Positions 19,078 to 27,742 of a stretch of 64,000 bases of DNA are shown piece after piece. The translations under genes were made by a program, and so were the position numbers. The notes under the pieces are model-generated. The model saw only the letters and a list, made by a program, of their open reading frames with translations. It searched no databases and had not been told where the DNA came from. Positions within the stretch are counted from its first letter, which is position 1; every line of letters starts with the position of its first letter. Source of the DNA: Planctomycetota bacterium (lineage in GTDB: Bacteria; Planctomycetota; UBA1135; UBA2386); the NCBI GenBank assembly GCA_016713175.1, contig JADJPQ010000003.1, positions 609,514 through 673,513 on the forward strand. Direction: 5' to 3'.

Positions 19078-19154
19078 GGCACGAGGCGCCTCGCACCTCG
19101 GCGCCAGCGGTGGATCCTAATGCCGAGCTGTCACCACGGCGCCAGTCATTGCCT

Positions 19155-19703
19155 TCACGTCGGCCCGCGGTCGCGATCGGCACCCCGCAGCAGGTCGTCG
19201 ATGCGCGGATCGCCGGTCGGCCGTTCCACCGCCTTGATGTCGGCGCCCGCCCGGATCAATTCGGCGATCGCTTCGTGCTGCCCAGGCCTCGGTTGATGGA
19301 TGGCCGACCAGATCGTCTGGCCAAGAACCGTGCTGCCGTAGTTGTTCAGGACCTCGAGCGGGACTCGGCGCTCGAGCAGCAGCCGCAGCGTGGCGAGTTC
19401 GCCGCGGTTGGCGGCCCAGTGCACCGCGTTCATTCCGGTCCCGTTGCCGCCGGACGGATCGAGGCCGCGCTGCAGCAGGCATTCGGCGGTGGCGCGTTCA
19501 CCGAGGAAGCAGGCGCAGGTCAGGGCCTCGGCAGCTTCGGCTGGGTGATTGTCGAACAAGCCGCGGGCGGACCATTCGCTGATCCGGGACGGAAAGCCTG
19601 GCGTGGCGGCGAAGTGCGCCGCCAGCGCCGAGAAGTCGCCGTTCCGCAGTTGCACGAGCACGGCGGCGAACGTCGGATCGGCGGTGTTCAAGTTGCGTGT
19701 CAA
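19155..19703 (-). CDS. Ankyrin-repeat protein
   Basis: 182 residues with about three ankyrin repeats: TCACFLGERATAECLLQRGLDPSG, NAVHWAANRGELATLRLLLERRVPLEV and a degenerate third (EAIAELIRAGADIKAV). No signal peptide. It is a probable protein-binding module of unknown partner. Lies just downstream of the frame-broken Rpn-like gene on the same strand. Confidence 0.8.
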   Translation of the reverse strand: MTRNLNTADPTFAAVLVQLRNGDFSALAAHFAATPGFPSRISEWSARGLFDNHPAEAAEALTCACFLGERATAECLLQRGLDPSGGNGTGMNAVHWAANRGELATLRLLLERRVPLEVLNNYGSTVLGQTIWSAIHQPRPGQHEAIAELIRAGADIKAVERPTGDPRIDDLLRGADRDRGPT

Positions 19704-19712
19704 CCTGGCGCG

Positions 19713-20725
19713 TCAGTCGGCGAACACCGCCTCCAGGGAGCTTGCCGCGACGACACGCCGAGCGAACCGGTCCAGCTGCTCCAGCGAGGCGGCAGCAAGC
19801 CGCCGGCTGACGTCATCCGGCAGCAGACCGAAACGGGCTTCGAGCAGCGTGCGGAGCACTTCGACACGGCCCTCGACTCGGCCTTCGACTCGGCCTTCCT
19901 TGCGCCCTTCGGCACGCAAACGACTGGCGGTACTCATGATGAACTCCGGATCGTGTTCACGGACGGTCTTCTGGAACAGCTCGACGACCTTCTCGGCGGG
20001 CAGGTTCGTCACGTGCAGCAGATACGAGGATACCGCCGCCACCAGCTCCTGTCCGCCTGGCTCGGTCAGGGCTCGCTCGAACAGCGGCGTCCAACGCGCG
20101 ATCGCGGCTTCGACGAAGGCGTTGCTGGCCTTGCGCAGGAATCGAAGGCACAGCAGGCACAGGATGGCCATCGCCGGCAGCGGTCGTGCCAACAGTTCCT
20201 CCTCGGAACAGGTCATCAAGTCGTCGAACACGACCTGCAGTCGCGGCAGGAACGCCTCGAGCTCGGCACGCAGCTCCGATGGCATGGCGACATCGGATTG
20301 CGACCACTGCAGCCGCCAGCCCTTCCGCCGGCCATGGTAGACGATCACCGGAATGACGAACAGCACGCCGCCATGCGCGTCCTCATGCGATTGTGTGTGA
20401 CCTGCATCACATAGCGATGCAACTGACGCAACAGCTTGCGGTCGGCCCAGGACTTGTGTTCGAGCACGAACAGGATCGCCAGCCGCGGCGACAACCGCAG
20501 CACGAACATCAGGTCGGCATGGTGCACTCGCAGTCGGCGGTCCGAGGCTGACGCCGGCCAGGGCTCGAGGATGCCGGCCAGGACGGCGGCGCGCAGAGCG
20601 GCTGGCAGCAGCCACGCCAGCAGGGCGCGGATGGTATGGGTGTGTTGGAAGGCGGTCCTGAAGAGGGTGTCATGGGCATCTACCAAAGTGGTTCTCCCAC
20701 ATGGGTAGAGGGGGGACGGGGGCAT
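19713..20725 (-). pseudogene. Rpn-family PD-(D/E)XK nuclease (transposase_31/YhgA-like), frameshifted
   Basis: Two adjoining frames make one protein. Frame one (20725 to about 20390) gives DTLFRTAFQHTHTIRALL, then DLMFVL and LEHKSWADRKLLRQLHRYV, the D...E-x-K nuclease core. Frame two (about 20395 to 19713) continues GGVLFVIPVIVYHGRRKGW, a helical middle, and a C-terminus of EGRKEGRVEGRVEGRVE repeats, typical of Rpn proteins. The break lies around 20375-20400. Rpn proteins promote RecA-independent recombination. It may be a mutation, a sequencing error or a programmed shift; no clear slippery site is visible. Confidence 0.7.
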
Positions 20726-20826
20726 GCCGGCCGCGGAATTGCCATGCTTGCGGAGCCGGAGAGGCCGGCGGGTGCCCGGACACCCTGCGGCCGGTTGGCT
20801 GGAGCAAATGACGAATCGACCCGTTC

Positions 20827-22344
20827 GTGACTGCCTTCCTGAACCACATCTGCCGCCAGTATCGTGCCGCGATGCCCGACGACGCCGAGCCCGCTGCTGA
20901 CCGGACCCGCCATCCGATCCCGGCGACCCGCTGGCCGACCGCCGCCGAAGCGGCCGCCGGTCGTTGGTTCACGCCGGTCACTCTCGGCCCGATCACCGCC
21001 CAGACCCGCACCTGGGTCCCCGCCATGGTTCCCTGGCGTGCCAGCGACGAAGGCTTCGTCACCGCCGACGTCCTCGACTGGTACAGCCGCTTCGCAGAAG
21101 GCCGCCCCGGCGTTCTCGTCGTCGAAGCCACCGGCATCCGCGACGTTCCCTCCGGCCCGCTCCTCCGCGTCGGCCACGACCGCTTCGTTCCCGGACTCCG
21201 CGACCTCGTAGACCGCGTCCGCGAACACAGCCACGGCGAAACCCGCGTTCTGCTGCAGATCATCGACTTCCTCGGCATCCGCCGCCGCCCCGAGAAGGTC
21301 AGGTTCTTCACCCGCTTCCTGACGCTGACCGACCGGCACCGCGAAGCCCTGCACACCCGCGGCACCACCACTACCGACGACACGACGCTGCGCGCCGCCT
21401 TCGCCGATCTCAACGACCACGACCTGCGCGCGATCCTGACGCCACGCGAGTTCCGCGACTACGCGTTCGGCTGGCGCGAGGAAGTCTCCGACCTCGACCA
21501 GCCGCACATCCGCGACCTGCCCCGGACCCTGCCGCCGCTGTTCGCCGCCGCCGCCGCCCGCGCCCGCGATGCCGGCTTCGATGGCGTCGAACTGCACTAC
21601 GCGCACGCCTACACGATGGCCTCATTCCTGTCGCGCACCAACATCCGCACCGACGGCTACGGCGGCGATCCGCAGAGCCGCGTTCGCCTGCCGCTCGAAG
21701 TGTTCGCCGCCGTTCGCGAACGTGTCGGTCGCGACTTCTGCGTCGGCGCCCGTTTCCTCGGCGACGAGGCGATCGCGGGCGGCAGCACCATCGACGACGC
21801 AACGTTCTACGCCGTGCAATTCGCGCGTGCTGGTTTCGACTTCCTGTCGATCAGCAAAGGCGGCAAGTTCGACGACAGCAGACAGCCGAACGTCGGCGAA
21901 ACGGCCTACCCGTACACTGGCCCATCCGGCCACGAGTGCATGCCGACCGTGCGCAGCGACGAGCGGGGACCGTTCGGCCGCAACGTGCCACTCGCCGCCG
22001 CGATCCGCCGGGCGGTTCACGCCGCCGGTCATTCGACTCCGGTGATCACCGCCGGCGGCATCTGCACGTTCGACCAGGCCGAAGCGGTCCTCGCCGCCGG
22101 CGACGCCGATCTGGTCGCCTCCGCGCGCCAGTCGCTGGCCGATCCCGACTGGTTCATGAAGGTGCGGCTTGGCCGCGGGGACGAGGTGCGCCGGTGCAAG
22201 TTCACCAACTACTGCGAAGGCCTCGACCAGAAGCACAAGCAGGTCACCTGCCAGCTGTGGGATCGCGATTTCGCCCAAGACCCGACGGCAAGGAAGACCG
22301 CGGACGGCAAACGCCGATTGCTACCGCCGCCGTGGCAGCGCTAG
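20827..22344 (+). CDS. Old-yellow-enzyme family FMN oxidoreductase
   Basis: 505 residues from GTG 20827, or 490 from ATG 20872, which may be the true start. TIM-barrel OYE motifs are clear: GVELHYAHAYTMASFLSRTNIRTDGYGG (active-site H-x-x-H variant HYAH and the FLS...N-x-R-x-D-x-YGG block), ITAGGICTFDQAEAVLAAGDADLVASARQSLADPDW (phosphate-binding end). Near the C-terminus three cysteines (RCKFTNYC, then TC) recall the cluster ligands of 2,4-dienoyl-CoA reductases, but one of four is missing. Likely substrate: an electron-poor alkene or enoate, using NAD(P)H. Confidence 0.85.
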   Translation: MTAFLNHICRQYRAAMPDDAEPAADRTRHPIPATRWPTAAEAAAGRWFTPVTLGPITAQTRTWVPAMVPWRASDEGFVTADVLDWYSRFAEGRPGVLVVEATGIRDVPSGPLLRVGHDRFVPGLRDLVDRVREHSHGETRVLLQIIDFLGIRRRPEKVRFFTRFLTLTDRHREALHTRGTTTTDDTTLRAAFADLNDHDLRAILTPREFRDYAFGWREEVSDLDQPHIRDLPRTLPPLFAAAAARARDAGFDGVELHYAHAYTMASFLSRTNIRTDGYGGDPQSRVRLPLEVFAAVRERVGRDFCVGARFLGDEAIAGGSTIDDATFYAVQFARAGFDFLSISKGGKFDDSRQPNVGETAYPYTGPSGHECMPTVRSDERGPFGRNVPLAAAIRRAVHAAGHSTPVITAGGICTFDQAEAVLAAGDADLVASARQSLADPDWFMKVRLGRGDEVRRCKFTNYCEGLDQKHKQVTCQLWDRDFAQDPTARKTADGKRRLLPPPWQR

Positions 22345-22366
22345 CGTTACGCTACGTCGTATTGAT

Positions 22367-22430
22367 CGTCATTCAACCGAATGGCCTTCGTTGAATGACG
22401 GAATCGGCTGTTCAGCAGCGTTGAATGACG
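22367..22430. promoter_or_regulatory. Three-copy 11-base element upstream of an ECF sigma operon
   Basis: GTTGAATGACG occurs at 22390-22400 and 22420-22430, exactly 30 bases apart, and in inverse form (CGTCATTCAAC) at 22367-22377. It sits 77-140 bases upstream of the ECF sigma gene, in a region otherwise without a gene. Such spacing suggests a regulator-binding site, or a sigma recognition element present in both directions. Confidence 0.5.
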
Positions 22431-22506
22431 ACGGCGCCCGACCGCGCCCCAACCGGTTTTCCGGCGAGGTCCGAATACCCTGGCCCCGCCCGCGCGACCA
22501 AGGGGC

Positions 22507-23058
22507 ATGCTGCTGACAATGACTGTCGAGGACGTCGCGCACGAACTGGATGCCGCGCCGACCGATGCCGCGGACACGCTGATCCGCCGCCACCTGCGCG
22601 GCGTCTGGCGCTACTGCCTGATGCTCGGAGCGCGGCCCGGCACGATCGACGACCTGGTCCAGGAGGCGTTCGTGATCGCGCTGCAGAAAGGCGCCGCCGG
22701 ACTCGAACCGGCGGCGACCGGCGCGTTCTTGCGGCGGACGGCGCGCTTCCTGTTCTTGCGCAGTCAGCGCCGTTCGGCGCACGACCCGAAGCTGCTGGAT
22801 GCGATCGACGAACTCTGGGCGCGCGATCACGACGACGACCACGGTGAACGCGCGGTCGCCGCCGCCCGCGGCTGTGTCGAATTGCTGGACGGCAGAAGCA
22901 AGCTGGCGGTCGAGATCACCTACGGAATCGGCGGCTCGCCCCCCGGTGGCCGCAACGACTTGGCGACGAAACTCGAGATGAAGGAGAACGGCGTCAAGAC
23001 GCTGCTGCAACGCACCCGCAAGTTCCTGCGCGAATGCATCGAACGGAGGTTGTCATGA
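22507..23058 (+). CDS. ECF RNA polymerase sigma factor
   Basis: 183 residues. Region 2 spans about 25-95: HLRGVWRYCLMLGARPGTIDDLVQEAFVIALQKG contains the D-D-L-V-Q-E-A-F signature. Region 4 spans about 115-175: helices ending TKLEMKENGVKTLLQRTRKFLRECIE form the helix-turn-helix. The stop overlaps the start of the next gene in ATGA, linking it to a membrane protein that probably controls it. Preceded by the three-copy 11-base element, so the operon may regulate itself. Confidence 0.85.
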   Translation: MLLTMTVEDVAHELDAAPTDAADTLIRRHLRGVWRYCLMLGARPGTIDDLVQEAFVIALQKGAAGLEPAATGAFLRRTARFLFLRSQRRSAHDPKLLDAIDELWARDHDDDHGERAVAAARGCVELLDGRSKLAVEITYGIGGSPPGGRNDLATKLEMKENGVKTLLQRTRKFLRECIERRLS

Positions 23059-24260
23059 ACGACTCGATCCTGGCTGCTCACGAACATCGCCTGGACGCGT
23101 TGCTGGCCGAACTCGGCGGTGCCCAGCCGGCGGAAGACCTGTCGGCGCGCATCCGGATGGCGGCTGCCACGGCGCGCGGTGCGCGCCGTGGCTCGTGGCT
23201 GATGGCCGCTGGTGTGTTGCTCGGCGTCGCCGTGGTGACCGGGCTGGCGTTCTGGAAGCGCGACTCGGCGCAGCAGGCGATCGCGCCGACGGACACGCAG
23301 GACCCGGACAAGAAGCCGGAACCCAGGAACCAGGCTTTCGAGAGACTGATCCGCGACCTCGAACTGCCGGAACGACGTCAGGCCGCGATCGTCGGACTGA
23401 ACACCGCTGGCAACGCCGCGACGTCGGCGCTGGCCGCCGCGCTCGCCGCCGAACAGACGCGGGGTCGCCCCGAGGCGCTCGCCGGCCTGCACCAGGCATG
23501 GGTCGGCTTCGATTTCGCCGCCGCCAAGGCCGCAGGCGGCCTGCCCGCCGGCCGGCTCGAGCTGATCGCCGACTACTCGGACAACCGGATCCTCGGCGTC
23601 AATGCCGACGGCGAGAAGGTGTTCGAATTGAAGGAAGTGTTCGGCGCGTGGGACGCCGAACTGACCCCCAGAGGCACCATCCTGATCACCGAGTTCTCGG
23701 TGAGCCGCGTCCAGGAAGTCGACCTGAAAGGCAACGCCGTTTGGGCATTCGAGGACCTGAAGAACCCGTATGACGCCGACCGGCTCGGCAACGGCAACAC
23801 GCTGATCGCCGACACGTTCGGCTCCCGTGTGATCGAAGTGAATCCAGTCGGCGAGATCGTCTGGCAGTACGACAAGGACATCCGGCCGTTCGACGTCGAT
23901 CGGCTGCGCGACGGCAACACGCTGATCGCCGATGTGCTGCAGGACCGGGTCCTCGAAGTGACCAAGGACGGCAAGATCGCATGGGAGCTGAAGGGCCTCA
24001 ACAACGTCCACGACGCCGATCGCCTGCCGAACGGCAACACGTTGGTGACTCTCAGAGGCAAGGGCGTCGTGCTCGAGTTCGACGCCGCTGGCGAGCAGGT
24101 CTGGAAGCTCGAGGGACTGAGCAGCCCCAGCGACGCCGACCGGCTGCCGAACGGCAACACGATCGTCGCCGAGAACACTCGGGTCCGCGAATTCGACGCA
24201 TCCGGCCAAGAGGTCTACCGCAAGGAGATGACCTGGGCCGTCGAGGTCGGCCGCTACTGA
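23055..24260 (+). CDS. Membrane-anchored beta-propeller protein, probable anti-sigma/sensor
   Basis: 401 residues from ATG 23055, which overlaps the sigma stop (ATGA). Residues 1-45 are cytoplasmic and charged; a membrane helix (SWLMAAGVLLGVAVVTGLAFW) follows at about 46-66. The outer part has at least five blades with the signature DADRLPNGNTLIADTFGSRV: near residues 205, 235, 270, 305 and 345. The topology fits an anti-sigma factor with an external propeller sensor. The N-terminal segment lacks the zinc H-x3-C-x2-C of ZAS anti-sigma proteins. The role is inferred from coupling to the sigma gene. Confidence 0.7.
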   Translation: MNDSILAAHEHRLDALLAELGGAQPAEDLSARIRMAAATARGARRGSWLMAAGVLLGVAVVTGLAFWKRDSAQQAIAPTDTQDPDKKPEPRNQAFERLIRDLELPERRQAAIVGLNTAGNAATSALAAALAAEQTRGRPEALAGLHQAWVGFDFAAAKAAGGLPAGRLELIADYSDNRILGVNADGEKVFELKEVFGAWDAELTPRGTILITEFSVSRVQEVDLKGNAVWAFEDLKNPYDADRLGNGNTLIADTFGSRVIEVNPVGEIVWQYDKDIRPFDVDRLRDGNTLIADVLQDRVLEVTKDGKIAWELKGLNNVHDADRLPNGNTLVTLRGKGVVLEFDAAGEQVWKLEGLSSPSDADRLPNGNTIVAENTRVREFDASGQEVYRKEMTWAVEVGRY

Positions 24261-24299
24261 GGCGCGGCCCGCGGCGTCGCCGGTCGCTAGACTGGCGGC

Positions 24300-25931
24300 A
24301 TGGCACTTTCGCCACGACTGCGGTCGTTCCTGCTCGCCGCCGCCACGCTGACCCCAGCCATCACCGCCCAGGCGCCGCCGCGCCGCGTGATCGGCTACTT
24401 CCCGTCGTGGGGCATCTACGCGCGCAACTACCACGTGCCGAACATCCCGGCCGCGCGCCTGACGCACGTCAACTACGCGTTCGCCAACGTCCAGAACGGC
24501 GTGGTCGTGCTCGGCGATGCCTACGCCGACACCGACCGCTTCTATCCCGGCGACTGCTGGAACCCCGGCTGCCGCCGCGGCTCGTTCCATCAGCTCGAAC
24601 TGCTGAAGCAACAGCACCCGCACCTGCGCACGCTGATCTCGATCGGCGGCTGGACCTGGTCGGGCAACTTCAGCAATGCGGTGCTGACCGCGCAGTCGCG
24701 CGCAACGTTCGCGCAGTCGATCGTCGACTTCGTCGACACCTGGCGCTTCGACGGCGCCGACATCGACTGGGAGTACCCGGTCAGCGGCGGCCTGGGCGGC
24801 AACACCACGCGCCCGCAGGATCGCACCAACTTCACGTTGTTCCTGGCCGAGTTGCGGCAGCGCTTCGCGACCCGCACGCAGACGACCGGCAAGACGTATC
24901 TGCTGACGATCGCGGCACCGGCCAACCCGGCGATCATCGCCAATCTGGAGGTCGCCGCGATCCACCCGCACCTCGACTGGATCAACGTGATGACCTACGA
25001 CTTCTACGGTCCGTGGGGCGATCCGCGCACCGGCATGAACGCGCCGCTGCATCGCGATCCACTCGATCCGACGCCGGAGCCGCAGCGGACGACGTTCACG
25101 TTGAGCGCGGCGATCGACGCCTATCTGGCGCTCGGGGTGCCCGCCGACAAGCTGCAGCCCGGTGCGGCGTTCTACGGCCGCGGTTTCGGCAACGTGCAGT
25201 CGGCGACGAACGGGCTGTACGCGCCGTATTCCCACCCATCGTCACCGGGAACGTGGGAAGCGGGCGTCTACGACTACACCGACCTCGCCGCCAACTACGT
25301 CAACCGCAACGGCTACACCCGCTGGTGGCACGACGCGGCGCGCGTGCCGTTCCTGTGGTCGTCGGCGGCACGGACGTTCGTCTCGTACGACGACCCGAGA
25401 TCGATCGCCGAGAAGGCGTGGTTCGCCAATCAGAGGGGCCTCGGCGGCGTGATGTTCTGGGAACTCAGCGGCGATCGAAACCAGGAACTGCTGGCCGAAC
25501 TCGACGCCTGGATCCGGCAGCGGCCGGCGCTGCAGGCCCCGGCCACGCCCGTGGCGCTGGCGGCGCCGCATCGAGTCGACCTGACGCTGCATGGCGGCAG
25601 TGCGCGCGCCGGACGGTTGTTCGTGTTGCTCGCCGGTGTCTCGGGCACCTGGCCGGGCTCGACGGTCGGCGCCGGCACGCTGCCGCTGAATCTGGACTGG
25701 CTGTCGGAGGCCTCGCTGCAACTCGCGGGAGGCGCCCTGTTCCCGCAGGGCATCGGCCAGCTCGATGCCAGCGGCGCGGCCAACCCGGCGATCGACTTCG
25801 CCGCGGCCCCGGTGTTGCCACCGGCCCTGCTTGGCCTGCGCGTGCACGCCGCCGCCTGGGTGTTCGCCGCCGTGGGTTCGCTCGCCGGCGACTGCAGCAA
25901 TCCGATCGAGATCACCTTCACGGCGAACTGA
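24300..25931 (+). CDS. Secreted GH18 chitinase-like glycosidase
   Basis: 543 residues with a signal peptide (LRSFLLAAATLTPAITAQ). The GH18 barrel spans about 30-410: GYFPSWGIYARNY, LTHVNYAFA, SIGGWTWSGNF, the catalytic motif DGADIDWEYP (D-x-D-x-E, about 151-160), MTYDFYGPWGD and GVMFWEL. GH18 enzymes cleave chitin beta-1,4 bonds with retention. The last 120 residues form an extra domain of alternating hydrophobic strands found in other secreted proteins here. The gene is followed one base later by another secreted protein. Confidence 0.92.
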   Translation: MALSPRLRSFLLAAATLTPAITAQAPPRRVIGYFPSWGIYARNYHVPNIPAARLTHVNYAFANVQNGVVVLGDAYADTDRFYPGDCWNPGCRRGSFHQLELLKQQHPHLRTLISIGGWTWSGNFSNAVLTAQSRATFAQSIVDFVDTWRFDGADIDWEYPVSGGLGGNTTRPQDRTNFTLFLAELRQRFATRTQTTGKTYLLTIAAPANPAIIANLEVAAIHPHLDWINVMTYDFYGPWGDPRTGMNAPLHRDPLDPTPEPQRTTFTLSAAIDAYLALGVPADKLQPGAAFYGRGFGNVQSATNGLYAPYSHPSSPGTWEAGVYDYTDLAANYVNRNGYTRWWHDAARVPFLWSSAARTFVSYDDPRSIAEKAWFANQRGLGGVMFWELSGDRNQELLAELDAWIRQRPALQAPATPVALAAPHRVDLTLHGGSARAGRLFVLLAGVSGTWPGSTVGAGTLPLNLDWLSEASLQLAGGALFPQGIGQLDASGAANPAIDFAAAPVLPPALLGLRVHAAAWVFAAVGSLAGDCSNPIEITFTAN

Positions 25932-25932
25932 C

Positions 25933-27729
25933 ATGCTGTCCCTTCTGCTCGCGGCGCTCATGCCCCAGGGGCCGGCGACGGCCGACGCCGCCAGCTCGCT
26001 GGCAGCGCGGTTTCAGGGCTTCGATCACGACGGCGACGGTCAGCCCGAGTTGATCGCGGTCAGGTCGTTCGCGACGCGCGGCGCCGACCGGGCCCGCCCG
26101 GCGATGCTGGCGCTGATCGAACCGCGGTTGCTTGCCGATGCCAAAGCCGCCGCGCCGTTGACCGCCGCGCTGCAGCGCTGGTGCGACGACCTCGCGGGCG
26201 AAGGCCACGACGTGTTCGCGTTCACGATGCAGGTCACCGATGCCGCCGGCCACCAGGATGGCCGGTCACTGCTGGCGATCCGCCAGTTCGCTCGGACCGT
26301 GCAGCGCGAGCTGCGCCCGTTGTCGGGCATCACGTTGATCGGCGCGTTCCCGCATGCGCTGCTGGTGCGGACCTGCAACTGGTGGCGCGACGATCCGATC
26401 ACGCTGCGGCATGGACAGGCCGACGCGGCGACCCATCAGGGCTGCCGCTGGCTGCGTTCGTATCCGGAGATCGTCGCCCACACTGCCGACATCGTGCTCG
26501 CCGACCTCGACGGCGCCTGGGAACGGTGCTATCGACGCGGGCCAACCGACCTGCGCTGGACTCTGTGCATCCCCGACGCCGGCGCCGACACCCGCGATGG
26601 CGCGACGTTCGCTCTGCGCGACCACGAGTCCGGTTCTTTCGTGCTGAGGGACTTCTTCGAGGTCGACGACGGTGTCGTGCACGTGCACACAAGTGACCAC
26701 GGTCAGGTCGCCACACCGCGGCCACATCGGCGCGACCACGAGTGCGGCCCGCTCGATCGCCAGCGCGCCAACCCGATGGCCGTGCCCGACGTGCCGGTGG
26801 CGCGAATCGATGCCCGTGGCGTGGCCTTCATGCCCAACCCCGAGCTGCTCGATGCCGACGGCAAACCTCGCCCGACGCCGCTGCCGAACGGCAACAAGCC
26901 ACACTGGTGGCACGGCCACTGGCGGCACGACCTCGCATTCGAACGGCAGCTGCTGGTCGATTTCTTCGCGCGCAACCACGCCTACCGCAGCGGGGAGCGG
27001 CGCCCTCCGCAACGCCCGGCTTCGTTGGCGCACGGCCTCGGCTCCGGCTTCCATGCGCTGCAACCGGCCCGCACCGCCTGGCCCGATCTCGATCCCGCAC
27101 TCGATGTCGGCGGTGCTCCCGACCTGCTCGCCGTCGCCCGCTGGTTTGCGCAGCCGGCCGAACTGCGGACCATCCGTGCGCACAGCGATCCGTGGGGTTC
27201 GGCGTTCACGGCCTGCAAGGACATAGCGAGTCTCGAACACGCCGCCGGCGGCCAGCCGTGGGCGTTCGCAGTGATGGGCGACGAACTACGACCTTCGCTG
27301 GCAGCAGCGTGCGGTGGCGGCAAGCTCGACTTCTTCCTGCTGCGCACGTTGTGGCAGAACGGCGTCACCGGCCGTGGCGCGTCGTTCTACGTGCACACCG
27401 GCTGCGAGGCGATCTCACCGCCGAACGCCAATCGGCTGCCATGGTCGGATCCGGGTCATGGCGCGTACTGCGGCGGCAATGCCGTGTTGTTCTTCGGCGA
27501 CGGGCTGGCGTTGGTCGGCCGCGCCAAGGTCTTCTACGACGAACCGCGCGAATTCGCGGCGACGCTCGGCGCCGGGCAAACGTTCGGGCAGGCCTGGCAG
27601 CGCTACTTCGAGGTCGAGTCGGCGGCGCGTTCATGGTCCGAGATCGGTGACGACATCGGGCGCAAGCGCGCGTACTTCTGGTCGGTGCTCGGCGATGGCT
27701 CGTTGCGCCTGGCGGCCGGGGGGAACTGA
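25933..27729 (+). CDS. Secreted protein of unknown function with calcium-loop motif
   Basis: 598 residues starting at ATG 25933, one base after the chitinase stop, so coexpression is likely. It has a signal peptide (MLSLLLAALMPQGPATADA). Near the N-terminus FDHDGDGQPELIAV is a D-x-D-x-D-G calcium loop of EF-hand/dockerin or FG-GAP type. The rest is rich in Trp, His and Asp (for example HWWHGHWRHDLAF) and has several Cys. I recognise no family. Pairing with a chitinase suggests a polymer-degradation or attachment role, as inference only. Confidence 0.65.
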   Translation: MLSLLLAALMPQGPATADAASSLAARFQGFDHDGDGQPELIAVRSFATRGADRARPAMLALIEPRLLADAKAAAPLTAALQRWCDDLAGEGHDVFAFTMQVTDAAGHQDGRSLLAIRQFARTVQRELRPLSGITLIGAFPHALLVRTCNWWRDDPITLRHGQADAATHQGCRWLRSYPEIVAHTADIVLADLDGAWERCYRRGPTDLRWTLCIPDAGADTRDGATFALRDHESGSFVLRDFFEVDDGVVHVHTSDHGQVATPRPHRRDHECGPLDRQRANPMAVPDVPVARIDARGVAFMPNPELLDADGKPRPTPLPNGNKPHWWHGHWRHDLAFERQLLVDFFARNHAYRSGERRPPQRPASLAHGLGSGFHALQPARTAWPDLDPALDVGGAPDLLAVARWFAQPAELRTIRAHSDPWGSAFTACKDIASLEHAAGGQPWAFAVMGDELRPSLAAACGGGKLDFFLLRTLWQNGVTGRGASFYVHTGCEAISPPNANRLPWSDPGHGAYCGGNAVLFFGDGLALVGRAKVFYDEPREFAATLGAGQTFGQAWQRYFEVESAARSWSEIGDDIGRKRAYFWSVLGDGSLRLAAGGN

Positions 27730-27742
27730 CGCCGGCGGCGAG

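Noticed and set aside
20768..20785. GGGTG/CACCC hairpin between the Rpn-like and OYE genes
   Set aside because: Short stem, no T-tract, easily found by chance in GC-rich DNA.
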